A DNA stretch of 64,000 nucleotides from Streptomyces sp. NBC_00239 (GCF_036194065.1 NZ_CP108095.1:6696001-6760000), one strand, 5' to 3'. Positions 26,706 through 35,621 are shown, counted from the stretch's first letter. Numbers and translations: made by a program. The notes: generated by a model from the sequence alone, not told the origin.

Positions 26706-27614
26706 TCAGAGACCGGGCGGGCAGGCGACCAGCAGCGGCAGCAGAGGCACCACAGCGGCCACGGCGGCCACGGAACCCCAGAGCGCCGGATGGGCGCCAT
26801 CGCGCCGTCCCAGAATGCGCTGCATACGGATAAGAGCGGTGTTCCCGCCCGCGCCGAACGCACCCTCCGGGGCGCGGCCCGCAGCCATTTCGTACATCGC
26901 GGTCGCGAGCACGTCGTGCTCATGGCTCCGCAGCGCTCGGTCGTCCGCGATCATCTCCAGCAGGATCGCCGTCTGCTCCTTGGCGTGGCGGGCCAGTGGC
27001 ACCCACCGGAAGACGGTGGCGAAGGCCTCTGCCACGGCGAGCACCAAGTGGTGGCGGCCCGCGACGTGGGCGCGCTCGTGCTCGAGGACCGCGTCGAGCT
27101 GTTCGTCGGAGAGCAGCCGCACGGCCGCATCGCTGACCACGATCCGTGAGCGGCGGCCTGGCAGACAGTATGCTGCCGGCGTTCTGTGGGCCAGGACAGT
27201 GGCACGCAGGCGGGCGGAGTGGGTCCCCACCTTGTCCAATGCGTCACGGTGCCGGGCTCGCGCACGCCCGGCGCGGGTCATGTGGAAGACGAAGCTCGCG
27301 ACCAAGGCCAGCACCACGGCGCTCGGCAAGGCCACGGCCAGCTGGTCGGCGGTCGTCGGATCTGGGGCAGCGGCGCCGCTGCCGATTCCGCAGGTGTGCA
27401 GCAGGCCCACGAGGCCCGCGTGCAGGTGTTCGGTCGGCGTGGCGAGGTGGTACGCCGCGAGCGCGGCGGAGACGGAGAACGAGACGGCCAGTGCGTGCCA
27501 TGCGGCCACTGCCAGGGCGGGAGCCCGATGCGGCCAGGCGCTGCGCAGCATCAGCCGGGGGGCGAGGAAGCCGACAGCCGCCGTGTAGCCGACCAGAGCG
27601 GGCGCCGCGTTCAT
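26706..27614 (-). CDS. M56 (BlaR1/MecR1-type) membrane metallopeptidase
   Basis: 302 residues with about four membrane helices and the zinc-protease motif HERAH at 179-183, preceded by EQLDAVLEH as in BlaR1. It ends soon after a final membrane helix, so there is no penicillin-binding sensor domain. M56 proteins of this type are thought to cleave their partner repressor when stimulated. ATG overlaps the blaI stop as ATGA, so the pair is made together. The stimulus cannot be read from the sequence. Confidence 0.9.
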   Translation of the reverse strand: MNAAPALVGYTAAVGFLAPRLMLRSAWPHRAPALAVAAWHALAVSFSVSAALAAYHLATPTEHLHAGLVGLLHTCGIGSGAAAPDPTTADQLAVALPSAVVLALVASFVFHMTRAGRARARHRDALDKVGTHSARLRATVLAHRTPAAYCLPGRRSRIVVSDAAVRLLSDEQLDAVLEHERAHVAGRHHLVLAVAEAFATVFRWVPLARHAKEQTAILLEMIADDRALRSHEHDVLATAMYEMAAGRAPEGAFGAGGNTALIRMQRILGRRDGAHPALWGSVAAVAAVVPLLPLLVACPPGL

Positions 27615-27979
27615 GGCTTCGGCCGTCGTCCCACGTTACGCAGCGCTGTGCGCAGCGCTGCGACCTCGTCGGCGGACATTTTCTCGACGAACTGGACCAG
27701 AGCGGCCGGCCGGTCCTCGCTGGCCCCCAGAGCGTCCTCCATCAAGAGGGCCGAGTACGCCTCTCGGCTGCGCACCGGCGTGTACAGCCAGGCCCGCCCC
27801 TCCTTGCCGCGCAGGAGCCAGCCCTTGTGGAACAGGATGTTGGTCACGGTCATCACCGTCGTGTAGGCGATGGTCCGCTGCTCGTTTATGTCGTCGACGA
27901 TCTCGCGCACCGTGGCGGGGCGGTTCCATCTCCAGAAGCGGTCCATGATCTCCGCCTCAAGTTCCCCCAGCCGACGCAT
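27611..27979 (-). CDS. blaI: BlaI/MecI/CopY-family repressor
   Basis: 122 residues from ATG 27979 (AAAGGA upstream), the usual family length. Winged-helix N-terminus (LGELEAEIMDRFWRWNRPAT, then TTVMTVTNILFHKGWL) and a C-terminal dimerisation and cleavage region (SADEVAALRTALRNV). The family represses promoters by binding short dyads and is inactivated by proteolysis through an M56 partner. A dyad (CTACATAGTAG) 33 bases upstream implies autoregulation, and related sites precede five other transcription units in this window. Confidence 0.93.
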   Translation of the reverse strand: MRRLGELEAEIMDRFWRWNRPATVREIVDDINEQRTIAYTTVMTVTNILFHKGWLLRGKEGRAWLYTPVRSREAYSALLMEDALGASEDRPAALVQFVEKMSADEVAALRTALRNVGRRPKP

Positions 27980-28011
27980 GGGCCGAATCCTTTCGCCAAT
28001 GTTGTACGCAA

Positions 28012-28022
28012 CTACATAGTAG
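28012..28022. promoter_or_regulatory. BlaI-type operator, blaI promoter
   Basis: CTACATAGTAG, a perfect five-base-arm dyad 33 bases upstream of the blaI start; flanked by TTGTACGCAA. Suggests autoregulation. Confidence 0.7.
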
Positions 28023-28104
28023 ACCGCGCGAATGAGCACGGACCGGCCCCTCCTACCTGTTCGGACGCGTTCGGCATGCCGTGGGTGGGTGCATTGTGCT
28101 TACG

Positions 28105-28524
28105 ATGGCGCCGATGTCACGCAATGAGAAGCCCGCGAAGCCGCAACCACTGTTGCGGCTCAGCGGGCTGCTCGTCCTCGGCCTCCTCATAGGGCTGCTC
28201 GGGATGCACGGCCTGGGGTTTGCCCCGGCCGCGGCACAGGAGAGCACGCATGGGCGCAGTGCGGAGATCGGGCGCGCGGCAGCTGTCTTGGCCGAGTCGG
28301 ATGAATGCGGCCACGACTGCCACGGACAGCACGAGCCTGCGGATCATGCCGATCCGACGTGTGCGTCCGGCGCCGTGGCGGGGCCTCTGGTGTTTCCCGC
28401 CCTCGTCCCCACAGTGATCGGGCATCCCCTGCCCGCAGAGGGGCAGATCACCGCCCTCTCCAGCGGCCCTGACGGGGGACGAGCCCCTCCTTCTCTCTCG
28501 GAACTGCAGCTCCTGCGGATATAG
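28105..28524 (+). CDS. DUF6153 family small exported protein
   Basis: About 139 residues; ATG 28105 or 28114 (or GTG 28081) could start it, and no strong ribosome site decides. One helix (GLLVLGLLIGLLGMHGLG), a His-rich segment (ECGHDCHGQHEPADHADPTC), then a Pro/Gly-rich part ending LSELQLLRI. Divergent from blaI. A DUF305 lipoprotein follows on the same strand, as at 7.0-8.1 kb. Metal-binding function is inferred from His content and neighbours. Confidence 0.75.
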   Translation: MAPMSRNEKPAKPQPLLRLSGLLVLGLLIGLLGMHGLGFAPAAAQESTHGRSAEIGRAAAVLAESDECGHDCHGQHEPADHADPTCASGAVAGPLVFPALVPTVIGHPLPAEGQITALSSGPDGGRAPPSLSELQLLRI

Positions 28525-28613
28525 GACAGGCCGCGCGCCGCCGGAAGGTGCCCGCATGGGGTCGGCGTCGCCACTCACCATGCCCTGCCACAGATCAAAC
28601 CGAGGAGTTTCGC

Positions 28614-29246
28614 ATGAACGCGCACCGCACGCTGATCCGTCGTACCGCCCTTGTCGCCGGCACCGGAGTGGCCGCCCTGGTCCTGGCCGCTTGTGGGGGT
28701 GACAGCGAGCACGACATGGGGGCGATGGGGGAGTCCAGGTCCACGCCGTCCGCCAGCGCTTCCATCACGGCTGGTGACCACAATGCGGCTGACGTCTCCT
28801 TCGCCAAGGACATGATCCAGCACCACCGCCAGGCGGTGGAGATGGCCGAGCTGGCCGAGACCCGCGCCGCGTCCGCGGAGACCAAGGACCTGGCGACGAA
28901 GATCAAGGGAGCCCAGGACCCGGAGATCAAGACCATGTCCGGCTGGCTCACCTCATGGGGTGAGGAAGTCCCCGCTGACATGTCCGGCCAGGGTCACGAC
29001 ATGTCATCCGGCATGCCCGGCATGATGAGCATGGCCGACATGGACAAGCTGAAGGCGGCCAAGGGCGCCGAGTTCGACAAGATGTTCGCCGAGATGATGA
29101 TCAAGCATCACGAGGGCGCCATCGAAATGGCCAAGACCGAGAAGGCGCAGGGCAAGTACGACCCTGCCAAGAAGCTGGCCGACGAGGTGATCAAGGCCCA
29201 GACGGCCGAGATCGAGCAGATGAACAAGATGCTCGGCAAGAGCTGA
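28614..29246 (+). CDS. DUF305 lipoprotein, copper-associated (second copy)
   Basis: 210 residues from ATG 28614 with GAGGAG upstream. Lipobox LVLAACG; the DUF305 His motifs are FAKDMIQHHRQAV and MMIKHHEGAIEMA; the middle is Met-rich (DMSSGMPGMMSMADMD). Closely similar to the copy at 7429-8079, including the ending QMNKMLGKS. Exported and lipid-anchored. An intrinsic terminator follows 11 bases after the stop. Confidence 0.9.
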   Translation: MNAHRTLIRRTALVAGTGVAALVLAACGGDSEHDMGAMGESRSTPSASASITAGDHNAADVSFAKDMIQHHRQAVEMAELAETRAASAETKDLATKIKGAQDPEIKTMSGWLTSWGEEVPADMSGQGHDMSSGMPGMMSMADMDKLKAAKGAEFDKMFAEMMIKHHEGAIEMAKTEKAQGKYDPAKKLADEVIKAQTAEIEQMNKMLGKS

Positions 29247-29257
29247 GTCGAGGCGGC

Positions 29258-29301
29258 GGGGCGGCCGACGGAGCGATCCGTCGGCCGCCCCGCGGTTTTT
29301 T
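29258..29301 (+). terminator. Intrinsic terminator between convergent DUF305 and DUF1015 genes
   Basis: GGGGCGGCCGACGGA pairs perfectly with TCCGTCGGCCGCCCC over GCGA, followed by GCGGTTTTTT. The clearest U-tract terminator in the window; on the other strand it can end the DUF1015 transcript. Confidence 0.88.
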
Positions 29302-29311
29302 GAGCCGGGCT

Positions 29312-30529
29312 CTACGGGGCTGCGACGACTCGCATGGCCAGGCCGGCAGCCGGCTTCGGGCCGAAGGAGGTTGATTTGCGGGGGAGGAGCACGCCCTTCG
29401 CTGCGAGTCCCCTCACCGTGTCCTCGGTGATAGCGGGGAGCAGGACCGCGGTCCCGCCGCCTGGCGCAGCTACGGAGGTCAATGCCTGGGCGGCGTCGTG
29501 TACATGACGCACTGCACCGGGGAGGTCGGGCACCGACCAGGCGCGAGCGAGAAGGAGAAGGTCCGCGATGGCAGCGGGCTGCTCATGCCATTCGTACGGC
29601 CGCCCGTCCAGCGCCTCGCGCAGCGCTTCCGGCTCAGGGGCCGAGATGCTCCAGGCTCGGCCGCCGCCGGCGACGACCAGCTCATCCGGGTCGGGCAGTC
29701 GTGGCCCGGAGGGCAGTGGACGTACCCGTGCCACGTCTGCGGCTGCCGCGGCCGCCTTGTCGGGCTCCAGGCCGGGAATGACGCGATGGATCGCCTTCAA
29801 CTGCAGGGGAGTTGCCGCGGAGTCGACCAGGAGCGCCAGACTGCGGTCCCAGGTACTGCTCCCTGTCTGCTCCTGCCCGAGCCGCAGGCAGGCCGCATGG
29901 CGGTGGTGGCCGTCGGCTATGAGGGCCTGGCACCCTGTGAGCCCCGCAGCGAGCATTGATTGCTCGGCGGGATCGGTGCAGCTCCACAGGGTGTGAGTGA
30001 TCGCCCCCAGACGGGCGGACGCGGTGGGGCGGCGGCTGGTGATGTCCTCGATGAGGCGGGTCCCCGCGCCATCGGTAGAGCGGTAGGCGAGGAGGAGCGG
30101 CTCCAGTTGGGCGCGCAGTCCGGCCATGTGCGCGGCGCGTTGCCCGACGACATGAGGCTGGACATCCTCGTGGGGCAGAACTGCTCCGGCGCTCTCGTCG
30201 GACAGCAGCAGTTCACCGATCAGTCCACGCTGCAAGAGCTGCTGTCCGCGACGCTGTTGGTACACATAGAGGGCGGACTGGGAATCGCGGCGCAGTACGC
30301 CTCGGTTCAGCCATCGGTCCAACTGTCCTGCGGCGGCATGTACATCGTGGGCATAGAGCAGCCGGGCGATGTGATGAGGCTGGGCCCGCGCGTGGGCGGG
30401 AATCATCTCGTCGTACGGCGGGCTGATCACGGTGGACAGGTCGCCGGCACGCGCAGGGTCGTACCGCACGGCCTGGAACGGCCTGAGCTGCAACGCGGTG
30501 TGGGCCTGCCGAAGTGGGGCGGGTATCAA
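29312..30529 (-). CDS. DUF1015 (SerK-like) protein
   Basis: 405 residues with the DUF1015 landmarks: RPFQAVRYDPARAGDLSTVI and SPPYDEM near the N-terminus and LIADGHHRHAACLRL in the middle. Characterised DUF1015-type proteins include SerK/SbnI-like kinases that phosphorylate free serine to O-phosphoserine. It is the last gene after a PLP-dependent synthase and an MFS gene, a pairing that fits O-phosphoserine as the shared intermediate (inference). Shares a terminator with the convergent DUF305 gene. Confidence 0.8.
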   Translation of the reverse strand: MIPAPLRQAHTALQLRPFQAVRYDPARAGDLSTVISPPYDEMIPAHARAQPHHIARLLYAHDVHAAAGQLDRWLNRGVLRRDSQSALYVYQQRRGQQLLQRGLIGELLLSDESAGAVLPHEDVQPHVVGQRAAHMAGLRAQLEPLLLAYRSTDGAGTRLIEDITSRRPTASARLGAITHTLWSCTDPAEQSMLAAGLTGCQALIADGHHRHAACLRLGQEQTGSSTWDRSLALLVDSAATPLQLKAIHRVIPGLEPDKAAAAAADVARVRPLPSGPRLPDPDELVVAGGGRAWSISAPEPEALREALDGRPYEWHEQPAAIADLLLLARAWSVPDLPGAVRHVHDAAQALTSVAAPGGGTAVLLPAITEDTVRGLAAKGVLLPRKSTSFGPKPAAGLAMRVVAAP

Positions 30530-30612
30530 GGTTCACTCCCGATGCGGGGGCACGGCAGAGCAGAGGGGCGGGCGATGGCACGTGCCCGCCCCCCTGGTGC
30601 TTGGCCGTTCGG

Positions 30613-31917
30613 TCAGACGGTCACGGCTTCGGGCCGTGTCTCAGGCACGGGTGGTGCGAGGCGGCCGGTGCGGTGCAGTCCGTAGACGGCGGCGGTGCAC
30701 GCGAGGCCGAGGGCGAAGAGCGCCAGCCACGGGAGCGCGGACACCCCGGCGTTCCGGGCCGCGTCCAGGGCCGCGCCGGTGAGCAGATTGCCGAGCGCGA
30801 TACCGACACCGCAGATGGTGTTGTACAACCCGTAGTGGGTGGCTACCAGGCGGTCGCCGGAGAGACGGACGATGGTGTCCATCTCGAACGGATAGGCGAT
30901 CATCGTGCCCAGGGCCAGCAGTAGGGCGGACAACGCCGGCGGCACGGCGGCCAGTAGCCACAGTCCTATCCCGCCGTCCGGAACAGGCACTGCCGTGGCA
31001 GCCAGCAGGGGCAGGAAACCCACCCCCATCGTCAGCAGCCCCCAGGCGAGGGCATGACCCGGCTCCACACGGGCCTTGCACCAGGCGGTGACCTTCGTCT
31101 GGAAAAGGACCGTGCTCAGCCCTGAGACGGCGAACAGCACCGCTACCGCAGCCGTGCCGAACTGGCCTTCGCCGCCCAGGCGCCGCACTTCCAACGGGAG
31201 TGCCAGGTAGACCTGGAAGGTCATGACGTACGAGCCGATCATGGCCACGGAGAAGAGAAGGAACGGGCGGTTGGCCAGGATGCCGCGCCACTGGGTCAGC
31301 ACGCTCTCGCGCTGACCATCCTTCTCGTCCTTTGCATCGTTGCCGCGGCGGGCAGGCAGCGCCCGGATCTGCACGAGGCTCAGCACGGCGAAGATTCCGG
31401 CGGCCACCAGACAGGTGACGCGGAAGTCGACGCCCGTCAGGATCATGCCCACCAGCGGGCCCAGCAGGATGCCGGCCTGGTAGAAGACGTTGAACAGCGC
31501 GAAGGCTTCGACCCGACGCTCGCCCGCGTCCGCGGCCAGATACGCGCGGCTGGCCGGGTTGAACAGGGCCCCGGCCAAGCCGGTCGCGGCGGACGCGGCG
31601 ATCAGAGCCGGTACGGAGTCCACGAGCCCGAGCGTCGCGAAGCCGATGACGCGCAGCACCATCCCCGCGATGATCAGCGGCTTGTAACCGAGGCGGTCGG
31701 CCAGCGTTCCGCCGACCAGGAACATGCCCTGCTGGCTGAAGTTGCGTACGCCGAGAATCAGGCCGACGAGCCAGCCCGCCAGTCCCAGCGGGCCGGCCAG
31801 GTGCGTGGCCAGGTAGGGCATCAGCATGTAGAAGCCGAGGTTGATGGTGAACTGATTCACCATCAGCAGCTGAACGCTGCTCTCGTACGAACGGAACTGT
31901 GTGATGGTGCCCTTCAT
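30613..31917 (-). CDS. MFS transporter, MdtH-like 12-helix type
   Basis: 434 residues, about 12 helices. N-terminal half has GFYMLMPYLATHL and the A-motif GGTLADRLGYKPLI. Start ATG 31917 overlaps the stop of the PLP synthase gene (ATGA), implying one functional unit. Likely exports, or imports, the product of the neighbouring enzymes. Substrate unknown. Confidence 0.85.
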   Translation of the reverse strand: MKGTITQFRSYESSVQLLMVNQFTINLGFYMLMPYLATHLAGPLGLAGWLVGLILGVRNFSQQGMFLVGGTLADRLGYKPLIIAGMVLRVIGFATLGLVDSVPALIAASAATGLAGALFNPASRAYLAADAGERRVEAFALFNVFYQAGILLGPLVGMILTGVDFRVTCLVAAGIFAVLSLVQIRALPARRGNDAKDEKDGQRESVLTQWRGILANRPFLLFSVAMIGSYVMTFQVYLALPLEVRRLGGEGQFGTAAVAVLFAVSGLSTVLFQTKVTAWCKARVEPGHALAWGLLTMGVGFLPLLAATAVPVPDGGIGLWLLAAVPPALSALLLALGTMIAYPFEMDTIVRLSGDRLVATHYGLYNTICGVGIALGNLLTGAALDAARNAGVSALPWLALFALGLACTAAVYGLHRTGRLAPPVPETRPEAVTV

Positions 31918-33074
31918 CAGGCCGCGTCCTCCGCGTCGGCCTCGTTGAGCGGCTCGGCCTCGTCGGCGTTCTCCTCGACGTCGGCGTCCCGCGCCTCGTC
32001 GTCGAGGGTGAGCGGGTCGACCACGGTGGTGCATCGGGTCCAGCGGGTGACCTCCTTCTCGTCCAGGCGGCCGATCACCTCGGGTTCGAACGCCGGCGGC
32101 GACTCGAGGAGGCCGTGGGCCGCGCAGTAGTCGTCGTCGTAGACGGTGCTGAGATAGCGCTGAGGACCGTCGGGGAAGATCGCCGCGATCCGGGTGTCCT
32201 TGGGCAGGGCGCGCGACAGCCAGCCCGCGACCATGGCGACGGCGCCGACGCTCCATCCACCGGTGGCGTAGTGGGAGGAGGCCAGTTGGCGGCAGGTCCA
32301 CACCGCTTCGGCCGGGGAGACCCAGTGCACCTCGGAGAAGTTGTCGTAGGCGACGTTGCGGGGGTAGATGCTCGATCCGAGCCCGCGCATCAGGCGGGGC
32401 CGGGCGGGCTGGCCGAAGATGGTGGAGCCGATGGTGTCGACTCCCACGAGCGTCAGGTCGGGGTAGAGCTGCCGCAGTACCCGGGAGACGCCTGCGGAGT
32501 GTCCGCCGGTGCCCACGCTGCACACCAGGACGTCGATGTGCCCCAGCTCGGTGGCCAGTTCGAGTGCCAGCGGGGTGTAGGCGGTGGTGTTGTCGGGGTT
32601 GTTGTACTGGTCGGGGCACCACGAGTCCGGGTGCTGCCCCATGAGCTGGGCCACGCGGTCGCGGCGGGCCTGCTGCCAGCCGCCTGTGGGGTGCGGTTCG
32701 GAGACGACGTTGACCTGGGTTCCGTAGGCGGTCAGCAGCCGGGTCATGGATGCCTCAAGGCCCGGGTCGGTAACCAGGGTGACGGGGTGTCCGTAGACCA
32801 TGCCGGCCAGGGCCAGGCCGAGGCCGAGGGTGCCGCTGGTGGATTCGATGATCCGGGCCCCAGGCTTGAGGTCACCCCGGGCGCGGGCGCGTTCGACCAT
32901 GTGCAGGCCGGGGCGGTCCTTGATGCCGCCGGGGTTGAAGCCCTCCAGCTTCGCCCAGAAGCCGCGTCCCTCCGGGGCGAGAGGCTCTGAGATCCGAAGC
33001 AGTGGGGTGTTACCCACGAGCCCGGACAGGGCGGAGCGGGTGGGGGGTGTCGCGTCCGTGGTCGAGGAATGCAT
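31917..33074 (-). CDS. PLP-dependent cysteine synthase-family enzyme
   Basis: 385 residues of fold-type II. PLP lysine K52 in [11 protein letters not shown], substrate loop [11 protein letters not shown], phosphate-binding [10 protein letters not shown]. The family makes beta-substituted alanines from O-acetyl- or O-phosphoserine (cysteine, cystathionine, or siderophore precursors as with SbnA). A long acidic C-terminal tail ([17 protein letters not shown]) is unusual. First gene of a three-gene operon with an MFS and a DUF1015 kinase-like gene. The exact nucleophile cannot be told from sequence. Confidence 0.9.
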   Translation of the reverse strand: MHSSTTDATPPTRSALSGLVGNTPLLRISEPLAPEGRGFWAKLEGFNPGGIKDRPGLHMVERARARGDLKPGARIIESTSGTLGLGLALAGMVYGHPVTLVTDPGLEASMTRLLTAYGTQVNVVSEPHPTGGWQQARRDRVAQLMGQHPDSWCPDQYNNPDNTTAYTPLALELATELGHIDVLVCSVGTGGHSAGVSRVLRQLYPDLTLVGVDTIGSTIFGQPARPRLMRGLGSSIYPRNVAYDNFSEVHWVSPAEAVWTCRQLASSHYATGGWSVGAVAMVAGWLSRALPKDTRIAAIFPDGPQRYLSTVYDDDYCAAHGLLESPPAFEPEVIGRLDEKEVTRWTRCTTVVDPLTLDDEARDADVEENADEAEPLNEADAEDAA

Positions 33075-33206
33075 TGTTTCGCTCTCATTCGGTGATGCGC
33101 GTCAAGTACTCGCTCAGGTCGCATGCCGCCGGCGCAGGGCAGGGGGTATCCCGGCTCTGAAGATCGGCGTGCGGCAGCCGGTTCGTACGGCTGCATGGCG
33201 AGTGGT

Positions 33207-33635
33207 CTAGATGCGCCACCGGCAGATACTTGTCAGCGTGGAGCGGCCGCTCTGGGCTATCGGCGTTCTGTCGGCGCCAGGCGGTGCAGCTGGGGGCTCT
33301 GCCATCGCCGGGGCACTGGCAATGGCGAGGGAGAGCACTGTTGCCGCGCCTGCTGTGGACTGGGATCCGCCCTGAGGCTGGGGAGCCAGGCCGGGGGAGA
33401 CGCATTCAGAACTGTGCCCGTGCTCAGGGTGCCCGTCCGCAGGCACGTCGACCGGGTGCTGGTGCGTGAGTTCACTTGCTGATGCCGTCGCCACAGCGTG
33501 CCCGTGGTCGTCACTGGCCAGGAAGGGGGAGCAGTGCACCGCTGCCAGCAGCAGGGCACTCAGGATGCCTGCGAGTAGACGGCCTGGCCAGGGCGCGGCC
33601 CGGCGGAGAGGTCGTACGAGCGGGTGGCGTGGCAC
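33207..33635 (-). CDS. His-rich small exported protein
   Basis: 142 residues. Start at GTG 33635, which has an excellent GGAGG site five bases upstream; frames further upstream lack one. Basic N-terminus, hydrophobic helix (LLAGILSALLLAAVHCSPF), His/Asp-rich part (DDHGHAVAT, HQHPVDVPADGHPEHGH), a second hydrophobic segment, and a short ending ICRWRI. Layout like the DUF6153-type proteins nearby. Probably metal binding outside the membrane; function unknown. Confidence 0.6.
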   Translation of the reverse strand: MPRHPLVRPLRRAAPWPGRLLAGILSALLLAAVHCSPFLASDDHGHAVATASASELTHQHPVDVPADGHPEHGHSSECVSPGLAPQPQGGSQSTAGAATVLSLAIASAPAMAEPPAAPPGADRTPIAQSGRSTLTSICRWRI

Positions 33636-33788
33636 TTTTCCTCCGTGCGGCAGTCGCTTCGGAGGCCCATGTGGGCAGAGGAAGCGGCACGAGGTCGACG
33701 GTGTGGACAGCGAGGGTTGGGCCCGTCCGCCGCCCGCTATGAGGGCGTGGGGCATCAAGGCGCCAAAATCTGGACGAGCCAGAACATA

Positions 33789-33803
33789 GCGCCTGTAAGG
33801 CGC
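33789..33803. promoter_or_regulatory. Candidate operator dyad upstream of His-rich gene
   Basis: GCGCCTGTAAGGCGC is a perfect five-base-arm dyad in an AT-richer patch about 155 bases before the start at 33635. A related AGGCGCCAAAAT element is 30-40 bases away. No U-tract follows, so it is more likely a protein site than a terminator. Confidence 0.3.
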
Positions 33804-33842
33804 AAATATGGTGATACGGGCGTCGCCAGTGTTGTTGAGTGT

Positions 33843-34262
33843 CTACACCTGGAGCACGGGCGTTGTTCTGAAATGTGTCAGCGAAGAGCCTGCCGGCCCT
33901 GCCTCGCCGCGGGTGGGCGGGCTCGGCAGGGTCCCGAACGTCCATCGCGCCCCGGTCAGCGGAGACAGTCGAGGTACGTCAACAGTGGCTCCCTGTCGAG
34001 GCAGCCTGGGTGTGCACTCATGCGCGGAGTGGGCAGCTCCGTGGCGGTCCGTGTGGTCCACCCGGGCGGCTGTACTGCCGCCCGAGGGAGTCGCAGAGAA
34101 AGCGGATGCGCTGGGGGCTCCGTGGCCCTCGGCGCCGCCTTCCGTCTGCACGCCGTGCGTGTAAAAGAGGCCCAGCAGCAGCATGGCCAGCCCAAGCAGG
34201 CGCAGCAGACCCATCGATGAGTGGGTCGGCGGCACGCGATAGAGCGACCGGGCTGTAACCAT
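33843..34262 (-). CDS. DUF6153-like small exported protein
   Basis: 139 residues from ATG 34262. Hydrophobic helix LLRLLGLAMLLLGLFYTHGV, His-containing middle (ARVDHTDRHGAAHSAHEC), and ending TTPVLQV; the same plan as the 21898-22308 gene. A near-perfect BlaI-type dyad lies about 103 bases upstream. Function unknown; probably envelope or metal related. Confidence 0.6.
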   Translation of the reverse strand: MVTARSLYRVPPTHSSMGLLRLLGLAMLLLGLFYTHGVQTEGGAEGHGAPSASAFSATPSGGSTAARVDHTDRHGAAHSAHECTPRLPRQGATVDVPRLSPLTGARWTFGTLPSPPTRGEAGPAGSSLTHFRTTPVLQV

Positions 34263-34364
34263 GCCGTGATCTTAGCGGCTCTCTCGCGAAATGATGGACA
34301 TCGATTTGGACAATGCGTGAACAGATCGTGTGTGGATTGGCCTGATTGGGATCTGTCTACTATT

Positions 34365-34378
34365 CAACTAAGTAGTTG
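34365..34378. promoter_or_regulatory. BlaI-type operator, His-rich protein promoter
   Basis: CAACTAAGTAGTTG, a dyad with CTAAGTAG core in a strongly AT-rich patch (CTACTATT before, AAAATTT after), about 103 bases upstream of the 33843-34262 gene. Confidence 0.6.
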
Positions 34379-34883
34379 AAAATTTGATTGCGCGCGGGCG
34401 TGCAGGCCGGAATGGCGGGCGCTGGGGCGTAACCTGGCCGTTCGCGCCAGGGCCGATCAGCAATGCCCTGTCCCGGATGGAGAAGTGGGGCGTCGGAGCC
34501 TGCTGACACACCGGCAGCTGGGCGGGCCAGTCGATCCCGTCGGGGAACAACCTCCGTGCTCGCCCCGAACTCCGAGTGGCTGACCGTCTTTCAGCTTCCG
34601 TCTTGCAGCCCGCACCTGGTCGATGGATGCCTTGCCGGCACCGGCCTGCCCCGTGAGGCCTGCCGACGACAGGCCGACATCGCATCAATTTCAGTAGCCG
34701 GCAGGGTGACCTGCGGATTTCATCACACTGAGTGATGTTGGTCATGCTGCGCGGTGGGCTGGGAACCAAGTGAGGCGTCTTTCGTTTGTGAGAGCGGCGG
34801 AGGCTGTCGAAACGGCAGAGACAGCCGAGAAACACAAGCCGCCGCTGTCGAGTGCGGCGGCCGATGAACCGGGGGTCACTGTC
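34379..34883. other. Gene-poor stretch with a possible NTPase remnant
   Basis: No intact gene. On the minus strand around 34720-34640 one frame reads GLTGQAGAGKASIDQVRAA, P-loop like, and another frame near 34560 reads RRLFPDGIDWPAQLP, as in NB-ARC/AAA-type proteins. The two are out of frame, so at most this is a decayed fragment. Otherwise nothing is evident apart from the upstream region of the SanA-like gene. Confidence 0.25.
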
Positions 34884-35621
34884 ATGCGCCTACCGCGCCC
34901 ACGCCTGAGAGGCATCCATAGGCTGCTTCTGCCTCGTACCCGAGCGGGGCAGCGGCGGGCCGTGCAGGCCGTGATGCTGCTGTGTGTGCTGGCTCTGCTG
35001 CCCGCGACGTGGATGTTCACGGTGGCGGACGGCCGCCTGCGGACAACGGCGGACGCCCCTCGCACAGATGTGGCCGTGGTCTTCGGCGCGGGCCTGATGT
35101 GGAACGGCGCGCCGTCGATGTACCTCGCCAACCGCCTCGACGCGGCGGCGAAGCTGTACCGCGAGGGACGCGTCAAGGTGGTTCTGGTCACCGGCGACAA
35201 CAGCAGCCATCACTACGACGAGCCACACGCCATGCGTATGTACCTCACCCATAACGGCGTGCCCGACGCCCGTATCGTCAGCGACTACGCCGGCTTCGAC
35301 ACCTGGGACTCCTGCGTACGAGCCAAGAAGATCTTCGGTGTCGACCGTGCGATCCTCGTGAGCCAGGGCTTCCACATCCGGCGGGCGGTCGCCCTGTGTC
35401 AGGAGGCGGGCATCGACTCGTACGGCGTCAGTGCGGTCGACCACCAGGACGCGCTCTGGTATTACGGCACCGCACGCGAACTATTCGCCGCGGACAAGGC
35501 AGCCGTGGACGCCCTGTTCGAGCCGGAACCCCAGTTCCTCGGGCCGAAGGAACCGGGCGTCGCGCGGGCCCTGGCCGGGGCTGGCGATCGGGCGTCCCGG
35601 CGACAATCTCGCCGGGCGTGA
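34884..35621 (+). CDS. SanA/YdcF-like DUF218 membrane protein
   Basis: 245 residues from ATG 34884 (GTG 34770 would add 38 residues). One membrane helix (about 28-45), then the DUF218 fold: TDVAVVFGAGLMWNG, YREGRVKVVLVTGDN, DDARI-like PDARIVSDYAGFDTW, VSQGFHIRRAVALC. SanA-type proteins are envelope proteins linked to barrier function and vancomycin exclusion; the biochemical reaction is unclear. A Pro- and Arg-rich C-terminal extension is poorly conserved. Confidence 0.85.
   Translation: MRLPRPRLRGIHRLLLPRTRAGQRRAVQAVMLLCVLALLPATWMFTVADGRLRTTADAPRTDVAVVFGAGLMWNGAPSMYLANRLDAAAKLYREGRVKVVLVTGDNSSHHYDEPHAMRMYLTHNGVPDARIVSDYAGFDTWDSCVRAKKIFGVDRAILVSQGFHIRRAVALCQEAGIDSYGVSAVDHQDALWYYGTARELFAADKAAVDALFEPEPQFLGPKEPGVARALAGAGDRASRRQSRRA

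Noticed and set aside
34368..34835. Minus-strand frame of 155 codons
   Set aside because: No ribosome site, Arg/Pro/Cys-rich composition, and it overlaps the AT-rich operator and the likely upstream region of the SanA-like gene.
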